From an uncultured Acetatifactor sp. (GTDB lineage: Bacteria > Bacillota > Clostridia > Lachnospirales > Lachnospiraceae), in NCBI GenBank assembly GCA_910586775.1, contig CAJUJN010000001.1, positions 124,001 to 188,000 on the forward strand: a DNA stretch of 64,000 nt, read 5' to 3'. Positions 27,718-35,157 of the stretch are shown here, piece by piece; within the stretch, counting starts at the first letter, position 1; every line of letters starts with the position of its first letter. The notes under the pieces are model-generated. The model searched no databases. It saw only the letters and a program-made list of their open reading frames with translations, and had not been told where the DNA came from. The position numbers and the translations under genes are program-made.

Positions 27718-27981
27718 TCATTCTCCGAGCCCGTTTTCAACTGCCGTGACCAATGCCTTCAAAGCTTCCTGTTCATCCTCTCCCTCACAGGTAAACGTGA
27801 TTTCATCACCGCTTTTCACACATGCGCCTAGTACGCTCAATACACTTTTGGCATTCGCCGTGCCATCCCGAAATTGAAATGTAATCAATGACTTAAACTG
27901 CATTGCTTCCTTACACAGAATTCCTGCCGGCCTGAGATGCAAGCCAGTGGGATTCTTAATCACAACTTTCTGACTTACCAC
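27718..27981 (-). CDS. ptsH: HPr family phosphocarrier protein
   Basis: 87 residues. KNPTGLHLRPAGILCKEAMQ contains the phospho-accepting His of the PTS, and ANAKSVLSVLGACVKSGDEI contains the Ser that HPr kinase modifies. HPr passes phosphate from enzyme I to sugar-specific enzymes II and signals in carbon catabolite control. It is encoded away from a ptsI gene, so it could be Crh-like in use, but the active-site His is kept. The start is GTG 27981 with GGAGG nine bases before. Confidence 0.9.
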   Translation of the reverse strand: MVSQKVVIKNPTGLHLRPAGILCKEAMQFKSLITFQFRDGTANAKSVLSVLGACVKSGDEITFTCEGEDEQEALKALVTAVENGLGE

Positions 27982-28139
27982 TTTTATCTACCTCCAATTT
28001 GTTTTTCCCCACTGCAGCCCGCAACCCTGCGAACCGCAGCTTTTCCCCAAAAAACGGATGTACCTTCTCTTTTAGAATACCATGAGTCCCTGCGAAATAC
28101 AAGCTTAAAATACACTTAAAACATTATGCCAACATAATA

Positions 28140-29489
28140 TTAAAACATTATGTCCTGAATCAGATTTGCCAGCTTTTCCGCATCCTGCCTGATCATTTGG
28201 TGGTCTTTTCCCTCTATCATTACGCGCACCAACGGCTCCGTACCGGAAGGCCTGATCAGCACCCTGCCCTCTCCGGCAAACTTCTCTTCCAACTTCCGAA
28301 CAGCCTCTGCGATCTCGGGATATTCCATATACTTTTCTTTCTTATGATTAGCCACCTTGGCATTGACGAGCGCCTGTGGAAGCACTTCCATGATACCGGC
28401 CAGCTCTGACAGGCTCTTTCCCGTATCCACAACCACCTGAAGCAGGTGCAGCGCGCTGAGCAAGCCGTCACCTGTGGTATTCTCATCCAGAAAAATGATA
28501 TGGCCTGACTGTTCGCCGCCCAGGCTGGCACCGATTTCCTTCATACGCTCCAACACATACCGGTCGCCTACTTTCGTCTGCTCTATGGTCAGTCCGCGCT
28601 CTCTTCCCATGAGGAAAAAGCCCAGATTACTCATGATCGTAGCCACAATAGTATCCTTTTTCAATTTACCTTTATCACGCATGTAGTTACCGACAATAGC
28701 CATAATCTGGTCGCCGTCTATAATTTCTCCATTCTCATCCACCGCCAACAGTCTGTCGGCATCACCGTCAAAGGCAAGCCCCAGGCTGGCTTTCTCATAT
28801 ACCACTCTGGCCTGCAGTTCGGCCATATGTGTAGAGCCACAGTTGGAATTGATATTGGTACCATCCGGATTATTATGGATTGCCACAACCGATGCCCCCA
28901 GTTCCTTCAGGGCTTCCACCGATGTATAGTAAGCCGCGCCTTCCGCACAGTCCACTACGATCTTGATTCCGTCCAACGCCGCCGGAACCGCCTGAATCAC
29001 ATGATTGATGTATTCCTCCCTGGCATCGGTACGGTACTTGATCTTTCCCACTGCAGTACCGGTAGGGAATTTGATATCCGGCATGTTATTGCGGATCAGG
29101 ATCTCGATTTCGTCTTCCAACGCATCGGGCAGCTTATAACCGTTTCCGTCAAAAAACTTTATCCCGTTAAATTCCACCGGATTATGGGATGCCGAAATAA
29201 CAACCCCTGCATCTACCTTGTACTTTTGTGTCAGGTAAGCAACTGCCGGCGTAGGCAGCACGCCCACATATACACAGTTCGCCCCTACCGAACATGCCCC
29301 TGCCATCAATGCATTGGCAAGCATATCACCGGAAATCCGGGTATCACATCCTACCATGATGGTAGGCTTATACGCTTTCTCTTTCGTCAGTACATAAGCT
29401 CCCGCCTGCCCCAACTGCATGGCAAGCAAAGGGGTAAGCTCCTCATTTGCGATTCCTCTTACACCGTCTGTTCCAAATAATCTGGCCAT
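28140..29489 (-). CDS. glmM: Phosphoglucosamine mutase
   Basis: 449 residues, full length. MARLFGTDGVRGIANEELTP at the start, the phosphoserine loop VVISASHNPVEFNGIKFFDG, the metal loop LAFDGDADRLLAVDENG and the C-terminal RPSGTEPLVRVMIEG are all present. It converts glucosamine-6-phosphate to glucosamine-1-phosphate for UDP-GlcNAc, feeding peptidoglycan and the PseB substrate. It starts 2 bases after the CdaR stop. In the cdaA-cdaR-glmM operons of Firmicutes, GlmM is known to bind and inhibit CdaA. A 12-base segment around the stop is repeated just downstream (28116-28148). Confidence 0.97.
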   Translation of the reverse strand: MARLFGTDGVRGIANEELTPLLAMQLGQAGAYVLTKEKAYKPTIMVGCDTRISGDMLANALMAGACSVGANCVYVGVLPTPAVAYLTQKYKVDAGVVISASHNPVEFNGIKFFDGNGYKLPDALEDEIEILIRNNMPDIKFPTGTAVGKIKYRTDAREEYINHVIQAVPAALDGIKIVVDCAEGAAYYTSVEALKELGASVVAIHNNPDGTNINSNCGSTHMAELQARVVYEKASLGLAFDGDADRLLAVDENGEIIDGDQIMAIVGNYMRDKGKLKKDTIVATIMSNLGFFLMGRERGLTIEQTKVGDRYVLERMKEIGASLGGEQSGHIIFLDENTTGDGLLSALHLLQVVVDTGKSLSELAGIMEVLPQALVNAKVANHKKEKYMEYPEIAEAVRKLEEKFAGEGRVLIRPSGTEPLVRVMIEGKDHQMIRQDAEKLANLIQDIMF

Positions 29490-29491
29490 CT

Positions 29492-30820
29492 CTATTCCTC
29501 ATCCTCCTCATCGGCTTCTGCAATCGTCACCCTTGCAGAGACTTCATTTTCAATAGCAACATTTCCCGGAACATTGAATTCAATCGGAATCTCATAGGTT
29601 CCTGCATTCAACTCACTTATATTCTGTTCCTGCATCCATGCCCCAATATCCAGCGTGCCCTGTACTGCTCCCTGCTCAACTGCAGATACGGCAGCGTTCA
29701 GGCCCGAAATCCGCAGCCTGTAGTTCTGCTGCCCTTCCTCAAATTCCAGTTCAAAGCCTTCCGGCAGATTCTGAAATGTGATATTTCTGCCTGGTATCAC
29801 CAGAGTCCGCTCCACACTTGGCTCTATGTGTACAACAGCATTTGCTCTTCCGTTAAAATTCCTGTCGGCAAAACGGATACTGTCATCCACATAGCTTCTC
29901 AGGTTAATGCTCCGCTCCTCATCCTCACTCTCACCGGTGACATCTACCGTCGCCGTAATCTTACTGATATCTGCAAGCGCCGATGCCGTACCGGCAAGCA
30001 CTACAGTGGAAGGTTCGCACTCCACCGTACCCGTGATAAGATATCCCTCAGCCGGCGTTCCTGTTGCCGTCACTTCAATGGGCACTTCCTTCGTTGCCAA
30101 CACTGTCACTTCCATATGCATGTTGTCTGCATTTTTAATGATATCCGTGGTATTGTCAACCAGATTGCCCTCACTGTCATAGAAACGTATCTCTACATTT
30201 CCCGACACGTTCTCCGAAGCGCCTGTCACATCCATTTCAAGCCCGGCATGATCAATTTGATTTATTACGGATTCAGGTCCGCTGATTTCCATCCTGGTCT
30301 GGTCGCTGGTACTGCCGTAGACCATGTACCCTTCTGCCACTTCTCCGACCGTATTCCGCTTCACATTAACCCATTTACTCGCCTTTTCCTCCACATTCAG
30401 CTGCACTACGTCCGGATTGCTTGTAATACTGCTGATTTCTATCGCACTGTTCAGCACACTGCAATTAATTGCGATCGTATTGACCTCCGTAAGCCGACTC
30501 ACATCTGCCTCCGCAACGACATCGGAGGAGCGCAGCTGATTGATCACCTTTCGGGGCGCCTCCACTGTGACACGGACTCTGTCCGTATTGTTCAATACTT
30601 CATACAGCTTATCTTCGCCTTCCAGCAATTCCGTATTGACCAGATTTACAGGAATCCCGGAAAAAGTCACGGAATCCTTCGGATTGCTGATCATAACTAC
30701 CGTAAACCAGATTACCACTGCCAGAAAAACGGAAACCAGCTTCAACCCCAGGTTATTCAGCAGTTTCTTTCTCACCTTTTGTCTTGCCTTTTCCTTTGCG
30801 CCTGTGCCTTCCTTTTGCAT
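29492..30820 (-). CDS. cdaR: YbbR-domain regulator of diadenylate cyclase (CdaR)
   Basis: 442 residues. One N-terminal helix (NNLGLKLVSVFLAVVIWFTV), then four YbbR-like beta repeats outside the membrane. Examples are VTFSGIPVNLVNTELLEGED, TGTPAEGYLITGTVECEPST and RTLVIPGRNITFQNLPEGFE. It ends in an acidic tail. CdaR binds CdaA and tunes c-di-AMP synthesis. I place the start at ATG 30820, which has GGAG six bases before it. This overlaps cdaA by 68 bases; ATG 30832 or GTG 30775 are alternatives. Confidence 0.9.
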   Translation of the reverse strand: MQKEGTGAKEKARQKVRKKLLNNLGLKLVSVFLAVVIWFTVVMISNPKDSVTFSGIPVNLVNTELLEGEDKLYEVLNNTDRVRVTVEAPRKVINQLRSSDVVAEADVSRLTEVNTIAINCSVLNSAIEISSITSNPDVVQLNVEEKASKWVNVKRNTVGEVAEGYMVYGSTSDQTRMEISGPESVINQIDHAGLEMDVTGASENVSGNVEIRFYDSEGNLVDNTTDIIKNADNMHMEVTVLATKEVPIEVTATGTPAEGYLITGTVECEPSTVVLAGTASALADISKITATVDVTGESEDEERSINLRSYVDDSIRFADRNFNGRANAVVHIEPSVERTLVIPGRNITFQNLPEGFELEFEEGQQNYRLRISGLNAAVSAVEQGAVQGTLDIGAWMQEQNISELNAGTYEIPIEFNVPGNVAIENEVSARVTIAEADEEDEE

Positions 30821-31649
30821 CTTCTTCTCCATTCATATTCATAATCTGCCGCATTTTTTCCTTCAAAGTCTCTGCATTCAGATGCCGCATCAGTTCGCCC
30901 TCATAAGCAATGCTGATGCCACCGGTCTCCTCGGACACGATCAGTGTCAGGGAATCGGTTGCCTCGGATACTCCCACACCTGCACGGTGTCTGGTACCCA
31001 GGTCCTTGCTCAGACCCAGATTATCGGACAGCGGCAGATAGCAGGTTGCATAAGTCACCCGATTGCCCCGCACAATCACGGCGCCGTCGTGAAGCGGCGT
31101 ATTATGTTCAAAGATATTGATCAGCAGCTGACTGGTAATAATCCCGTCCACTTCGATACCCGTACGCTCGTAATCCTTCAGAGATTCCGTCCTTTCAATG
31201 ACAATGAGTGCACCCGTCTTCACCTTGCCCATCTCCACACATGCCTTTGTAATCTCATTTACCGATTTTTCGGAAAACACGTCTTCCTTCTTATTCGATG
31301 AACCGGAAAACCCGATAGACGGCAGAAAATTTTTTTCTCCCAACAACTCAAGCGCCTGACGAAGCTCCGGCTGCAGCACCACGATAATCGCGGTAACGGC
31401 GAAACTCAGCACGTTCTGGGTTATCCACACGATATTGTCCATCTTCATTACATTTACGACCACAAGAAATACACAGATGACAATGAGGCCCTTCAACATC
31501 CGCCATGACCTGGTCGTTTTCATCCACGCCAAAATATAATACACCAGAAATGCGATGATCAATATCTCAAATACATCGAATAAATCTACTGTATTAGCAT
31601 ATGTTCTGACATCCTTCAGATATTCATTTACTGTTTCAACCCACTGCAT
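30753..31649 (-). CDS. cdaA: Diadenylate cyclase CdaA
   Basis: 298 residues. Three N-terminal helices (VFEILIIAFLVYYILAWMKT, GLIVICVFLVVVNVM, VLSFAVTAIIVVLQPEL) followed by the DAC domain with its two marker motifs: the DGA motif in NTPLHDGAVIVRGNRVTYA and the RHR motif in DLGTRHRAGVGVSEATDSL. It joins two ATP into c-di-AMP, which controls potassium and osmolyte transport and cell-wall balance. The C-terminal tail is very basic (GRHRRKGKGKTKGEK). The start may be ATG 31649 or GTG 31664. Repeat A3 fills the space upstream. Confidence 0.95.
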   Translation of the reverse strand: MQWVETVNEYLKDVRTYANTVDLFDVFEILIIAFLVYYILAWMKTTRSWRMLKGLIVICVFLVVVNVMKMDNIVWITQNVLSFAVTAIIVVLQPELRQALELLGEKNFLPSIGFSGSSNKKEDVFSEKSVNEITKACVEMGKVKTGALIVIERTESLKDYERTGIEVDGIITSQLLINIFEHNTPLHDGAVIVRGNRVTYATCYLPLSDNLGLSKDLGTRHRAGVGVSEATDSLTLIVSEETGGISIAYEGELMRHLNAETLKEKMRQIMNMNGEEDAKGRHRRKGKGKTKGEKETAE

Positions 31650-31673
31650 TTTAATCAGTCCCACTCTTCATTC

Positions 31674-31775
31674 TATACTCGTGAGCGCCTTTCTTTCCCA
31701 TTTCCTGTCACTCATACAGAAGCGCTCACTCGTTATATGTCCCACTTCACATCTGTTTCATGCCATGCGTATATA
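31674..31775 (+). repeat. Interspersed structured repeat, copy A3 (right half degraded)
   Basis: TATACTC at 31674-31680, stem GTGAGCGC (31681-31688) / GCGCTCAC (31722-31729), then TCGTTATA. The GGCAAATG block is not recognisable. The element ends at the stop codon of the upstream gene (31776) and fills the cdaA leader. Confidence 0.65.
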
Positions 31776-33122
31776 TCACGGCCATTCGTCTTCATCATAA
31801 TCACCCTGTATATCAGCCGTCCGCCCAATGGTAACGCTCCGCCCCTGGGTCCGTCCCGTATTTCCGACGCTGTTTCTGCCCGATGCCGTTCGCTCCGCAG
31901 CCACGTTTCTGGCCCCCTGGTATCCGCTTCCGCCCGCAGCGCTTCTCTGTGACGCCACACGCCGGCCACCCTGGCCGCCGTTCCCGCCCGCCGCAGTCCT
32001 CTCTGTCGTCACCGGCCTGCCGCCCTGGCCGCCGTTCCCGCCCGCCGCAGTCCTCTCTGTCATCACCGGCCTGCCGCCCTGACGGCCGACTTCGCCTGTT
32101 GCTGACCTCTCAGTAGTCACTGTCCTGCCGTTCTGGCGCACACGCCCTGACGGATAGGAGACATCCTCCCCTATACCGACCTCTGCCTCCCTCGCCCTTT
32201 GAGGGTTGATCTTCTTCACTGTCCTGGTCTGCATGGGAACCGTCATCTTCGGAACTGCTTTCACATAGTAGTAGTACTCATCATCCTCAAACTGTACTTT
32301 CTCCGTCCTGCTGTAATCCACACAGAAACGGAAAAACTCAATAACCTTCGCCACCACAATGGCCAGAAGGGATCCAAGCAGCACGCTTCCCACCGATAGA
32401 TTAATGTCATAGTACAGATCCCCTATCAGCAATACCGCTATATTAACCATGGTGCCTGCAATCATGGCAATGGTCCAGGCATAATTCACAGACATCCTGC
32501 GAATCATATACACCACCACCACTGTAACGGCAAAAGCGGCTATGATCACCAACATCGCTTTATTTGCGAGGAAAGCCTCAACCAACATGCGAATCTTCTC
32601 CAATGCGGCTTCCTCCCCCATGGTCCTTATATTGGGGGCGCTTTCCGTCACCAGCTGAAGCAGATAATATACCGCTACGCCGCAGCCTACAGACACTGCC
32701 GAGGCCGGAGCGCACACAAGCCCCACCGCAATCGGGATTACATATGGTATCTTCAATGTACATAACAGAGGGGTAAGCACCAATACAAGGGAATCCTTGG
32801 GGCTAAAACGGAAAAACAGCAGATACATAATCAGATATGCACACAATCCAACCAGCGCCACTTCCAGGGAAAGCGCATACATATGCATCAAGCTGAACAC
32901 CGCCCCCAGTAAAACGATGACTCCAAGCGGCAGAAACGAGCACGCTAATGCCGCGATCAATATGATTCTCATGTCGTCCAGAAGCGCCATATAACCCATT
33001 CTGTCATTTAATGTGTTGAAAGTGATAAAAGCCAGCAGAAATTTAACGATTGGTACGATAAACACATCGCTCTTACTGTACATCAGCTTCAATCTTTCTT
33101 TCATTTCCAGTAAAACTGTCAT
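31776..33122 (-). CDS. Polytopic membrane protein with Gly-rich repeated cytoplasmic tail
   Basis: 448 residues, GGAGG five bases before ATG 33122. The first ~270 residues hold about eight hydrophobic segments, including LGVIVLLGAVFSLMHMYALS and VGLVCAPASAVSVGCGVAVY. There is a conserved-looking VEFF-type exit (KVIEFFRFCVDYSRTEKVQF), then EDDEYYYYVKAVPKMTVPMQ. The tail (about 300-448) is a low-complexity array built on an 18-residue unit TERTAAGGNGGQGGRPVT, ending in an acidic DYDEDEWP. I do not recognise the family. It lies directly upstream of cdaA, so a link to envelope or c-di-AMP signalling is possible. Confidence 0.8.
   Translation of the reverse strand: MTVLLEMKERLKLMYSKSDVFIVPIVKFLLAFITFNTLNDRMGYMALLDDMRIILIAALACSFLPLGVIVLLGAVFSLMHMYALSLEVALVGLCAYLIMYLLFFRFSPKDSLVLVLTPLLCTLKIPYVIPIAVGLVCAPASAVSVGCGVAVYYLLQLVTESAPNIRTMGEEAALEKIRMLVEAFLANKAMLVIIAAFAVTVVVVYMIRRMSVNYAWTIAMIAGTMVNIAVLLIGDLYYDINLSVGSVLLGSLLAIVVAKVIEFFRFCVDYSRTEKVQFEDDEYYYYVKAVPKMTVPMQTRTVKKINPQRAREAEVGIGEDVSYPSGRVRQNGRTVTTERSATGEVGRQGGRPVMTERTAAGGNGGQGGRPVTTERTAAGGNGGQGGRRVASQRSAAGGSGYQGARNVAAERTASGRNSVGNTGRTQGRSVTIGRTADIQGDYDEDEWP
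31960..32094. repeat. 54-bp tandem repeat within a coding tail
   Basis: Two near-identical 54-bp units (starting 31981 and 32035) with more diverged partial units on each side. They encode the 18-residue Gly/Gln-rich repeat of the membrane protein. Confidence 0.85.
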
Positions 33123-33167
33123 TGTGACCTCCGACCGGGCATTTCCCCGGAAGCATTTCGCCCCGGG

Positions 33168-33557
33168 TTACCGTTCATTATACATGGAACCCAGCTTTTT
33201 TAAATTATGATAGTAACATTTCAGACTTTTCTTTGCCGACACATACCTCCAGGTACAGACGACATAAGTCAGCACACCATAGCCGCCAACCATGGCACAA
33301 AAATAAGTCAGCACATCTTTGGCAAACGCCAGCAGATCCATATTATACAGGTTCTGCATGAATTCCTCATAATTACAGAGCATATATACCCCAAACATGA
33401 TCAGGAACGCAATCGTCGCACAGATTATGGACTTCAGAACCTGAACGGTAATGTAATCACTGCGGAAATAATTTCCGATCTTTACATTATCCCGACCCTC
33501 GCCCTGCTCATAGGAAGCCATCCTTGTCATAAGTATAATGCGTTCTTCACTGAGCAC
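33168..33557 (-). CDS. Small membrane protein, unknown function
   Basis: 129 residues from GTG 33557, with GGGAGG six bases before it. The longer frame (ATG 33704) would read through the 31-bp palindrome at 33621 and is unlikely. Two hydrophobic segments (VLKSIICATIAFLIMFGVYM; FAKDVLTYFCAMVGGYGVLT) are followed by a basic, Tyr-rich tail CYYHNLKKLGSMYNER. No family recognised. It lies between yvyF and the repeat-tailed membrane protein, all co-directional. Confidence 0.65.
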   Translation of the reverse strand: MLSEERIILMTRMASYEQGEGRDNVKIGNYFRSDYITVQVLKSIICATIAFLIMFGVYMLCNYEEFMQNLYNMDLLAFAKDVLTYFCAMVGGYGVLTYVVCTWRYVSAKKSLKCYYHNLKKLGSMYNER

Positions 33558-33620
33558 GATACACCTCCCGTTTTCTTCTTTTAGGAACTGCCGGAAAATA
33601 ACTGCTGAAATTTCCCTTTG

Positions 33621-33651
33621 ACTACAGGGTTCGCGAAGCGTTTCCTGTAAT
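33621..33651 (-). repeat. 31-bp palindromic repeat, copy P1
   Basis: On the minus strand ATTACAGG, a 15-base centre (AAACGCTTCGCGAAC), CCTGTAGT. The same 31-bp layout recurs at 50131 and 54063. Confidence 0.8.
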
Positions 33652-33700
33652 ATGTTCAGACCAAAGATTTCCTTACTACGCTGAACAGGCATCCGGGTCA

Positions 33701-34108
33701 TCATTTCAGATATCGCATCTTAGGTCCTTCCCCGTCATTCTTCGCCGGCTTGGAGACAGGCTGCTTTCCGGCACTCAGCACTTCCTGGAATCCCCTTGCC
33801 ATATTCAATGTACACTTCTCACAGAACCTTCCACTTCTGATGGCTCTCCCGCATCCTTCACATGTCAGTGTAGCGGCAGACTCCGCCGCAAGTTCCAGAC
33901 GTTCCTCGCGCAGCCACTGGCGGATCTGCCCCGTGTCTACATCACATTCCTCCGCCACTTGCTGAATCCCTGCCCCTTTGTTCTCACGGATGTATTCTTT
34001 TACTTCCTGGAACTTTTTCTCCAGCTTTTCACGGCAGGCCGGGCATGTGATCGGTCCTGCAATATAATTAAAAATACATCCACAGCTTCTGCAATTTCTC
34101 ACATTCAT
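33701..34108 (-). CDS. YvyF-like flagellar-operon zinc-finger/HTH protein
   Basis: 135 residues. Two zinc knuckles (CRSCGCIFNY...CPAC and CEGCGRAIRSGRFCEKC) flank a helix-turn-helix-like middle GIQQVAEECDVDTGQIRQWL. This is the YvyF/TIGR03826 pattern. In Bacillus yvyF lies between comFC and flgM in the late flagellar region; here comFC is likewise encoded just upstream. The family role is flagellar gene regulation, with details unclear. RBS AGGAGATACAGAG stands before ATG 34108. No FlgM is seen after it. Confidence 0.88.
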   Translation of the reverse strand: MNVRNCRSCGCIFNYIAGPITCPACREKLEKKFQEVKEYIRENKGAGIQQVAEECDVDTGQIRQWLREERLELAAESAATLTCEGCGRAIRSGRFCEKCTLNMARGFQEVLSAGKQPVSKPAKNDGEGPKMRYLK

Positions 34109-34126
34109 AGTCTCTGTATCTCCTTA

Positions 34127-34253
34127 TTCCAGTTCCGCAGTATCTCCTGATGACGCCATCTCTGCGGAATCATTTCCGTTCAAAGTACGCCCGTAAATGA
34201 TTCCGGACCTCCTCCGGCGATGCTGCTGTTTCCAGTTCCGCAGTATCTCCTGA
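34127..34253. repeat. Interspersed element, copy C1, with 24-bp direct repeats at its ends
   Basis: TTCCAGTTCCGCAGTATCTC plus CTGA is found at 34127-34150 and again at 34230-34253. Between them GCGGA...ATTTCCG, GCCCGTAAA and TCCGG blocks match a second copy at 63768-63888 in order and spacing. It lies directly upstream of the yvyF ribosome site. Confidence 0.7.
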
Positions 34254-34285
34254 CGTTCGCAGAACAATATACTTATACCATCCCT

Positions 34286-35053
34286 TCAGATACCTGCCCC
34301 GATTGCCAGCGCAACAAAGCAAACCTCTTTTACACCCACTGCCTTCAGCACCCGCGCAATCTCATCCATCGTGCTGCCGGTAGTATAAATATCATCAACA
34401 ACAATTACCTTCTCTAATTTTACATCATTTCTCGCTATATTAAAAGCTTTTTTCAAATTATTTTGCCGTTCCTGCGGATTTTCATACTTCAAAGGGGATG
34501 TATTTTTCTCCCGGACCAGAAATCCGGTGTAAACAGGCACTTCCAGCTGCCTGCCCAGAGCCCTGGCCAACAGTTCCGCCTGATTGTATCCTCTGACGGC
34601 CTTTCTCTTTCTGTGAAGCGGGACGGGAATCAGGCCGTCCGGCTGCATGCTTCTGATGAAATCTCCCAGATATTCTGCCATCTGTTCGCCGAAGTATTCA
34701 GCGTACTCCTGCCTGCCGCCATATTTAAACCGATAGATTGGCCTTGCGGCGCTCTCATATTCATAAAGAGCCCTCCCTCTCCGAAAGACATGCTCTTTCC
34801 GCCTGCAGTCGGCACAATACTCCCCCTCCTGCTTCAGCTTTTTACCGCATTTCATGCACCATGGCGGTGTCAGAATCTTCAGCCTTCCCAGACATTCCAG
34901 ACAGATCTGCTCCCCCGCCGGTTTCACAATCCTGTCGCAGACAGGACATCTGCGGGGATAAAGCAGCTGCAATATGCCTTTGTACGCTGCCAATGCCGCT
35001 CTGCTTCCCGCACCCGCATTTTTTCGTTTCCTTTTCTTTGTTCTTGTTTCCAT
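34286..35053 (-). CDS. comFC: ComFC-family phosphoribosyltransferase-like competence protein
   Basis: 255 residues. A four-Cys zinc region at the N-terminus (CPVCDRIVKPAGEQICLECL; CMKCGKKLKQEGEYCADCRR) is followed by a type I PRT fold: DGLIPVPLHRKRKAVRGYNQ, AELLARALGR and the PRPP loop VIVVDDIYTTGSTMDEIARV. ComFC acts with the ComFA helicase in DNA uptake and may help recombination; comFA is not adjacent. The SD GGAGG lies inside the loop of a perfect hairpin 2-27 bases before the ATG. Confidence 0.92.
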   Translation of the reverse strand: METRTKKRKRKNAGAGSRAALAAYKGILQLLYPRRCPVCDRIVKPAGEQICLECLGRLKILTPPWCMKCGKKLKQEGEYCADCRRKEHVFRRGRALYEYESAARPIYRFKYGGRQEYAEYFGEQMAEYLGDFIRSMQPDGLIPVPLHRKRKAVRGYNQAELLARALGRQLEVPVYTGFLVREKNTSPLKYENPQERQNNLKKAFNIARNDVKLEKVIVVDDIYTTGSTMDEIARVLKAVGVKEVCFVALAIGAGI

Positions 35054-35054
35054 A

Positions 35055-35080
35055 GGTTTCGAATCCTCCGTTTCGAAACC
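35055..35080 (-). promoter_or_regulatory. Hairpin presenting the comFC ribosome binding site in its loop
   Basis: Perfect 9-bp stem GGTTTCGAA/TTCGAAACC with an 8-base loop ACGGAGGA, the GGAGG being the only good SD for comFC. The ATG follows the stem after one base. A fold or a bound protein could gate translation. Confidence 0.6.
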
Positions 35081-35157
35081 TTCTCCGCCCTGTCCTGACC
35101 GGTATTCACAAATTATTCCGCCCTGCCGTCCGGCTTACCGCATTACTTCCCGCGGCC

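Noticed and set aside
33558..33704. N-terminal extension of the small membrane protein to ATG 33704
   Set aside because: It reads through palindrome P1 and lacks a good site, while GTG 33557 has a perfect GGGAGG.
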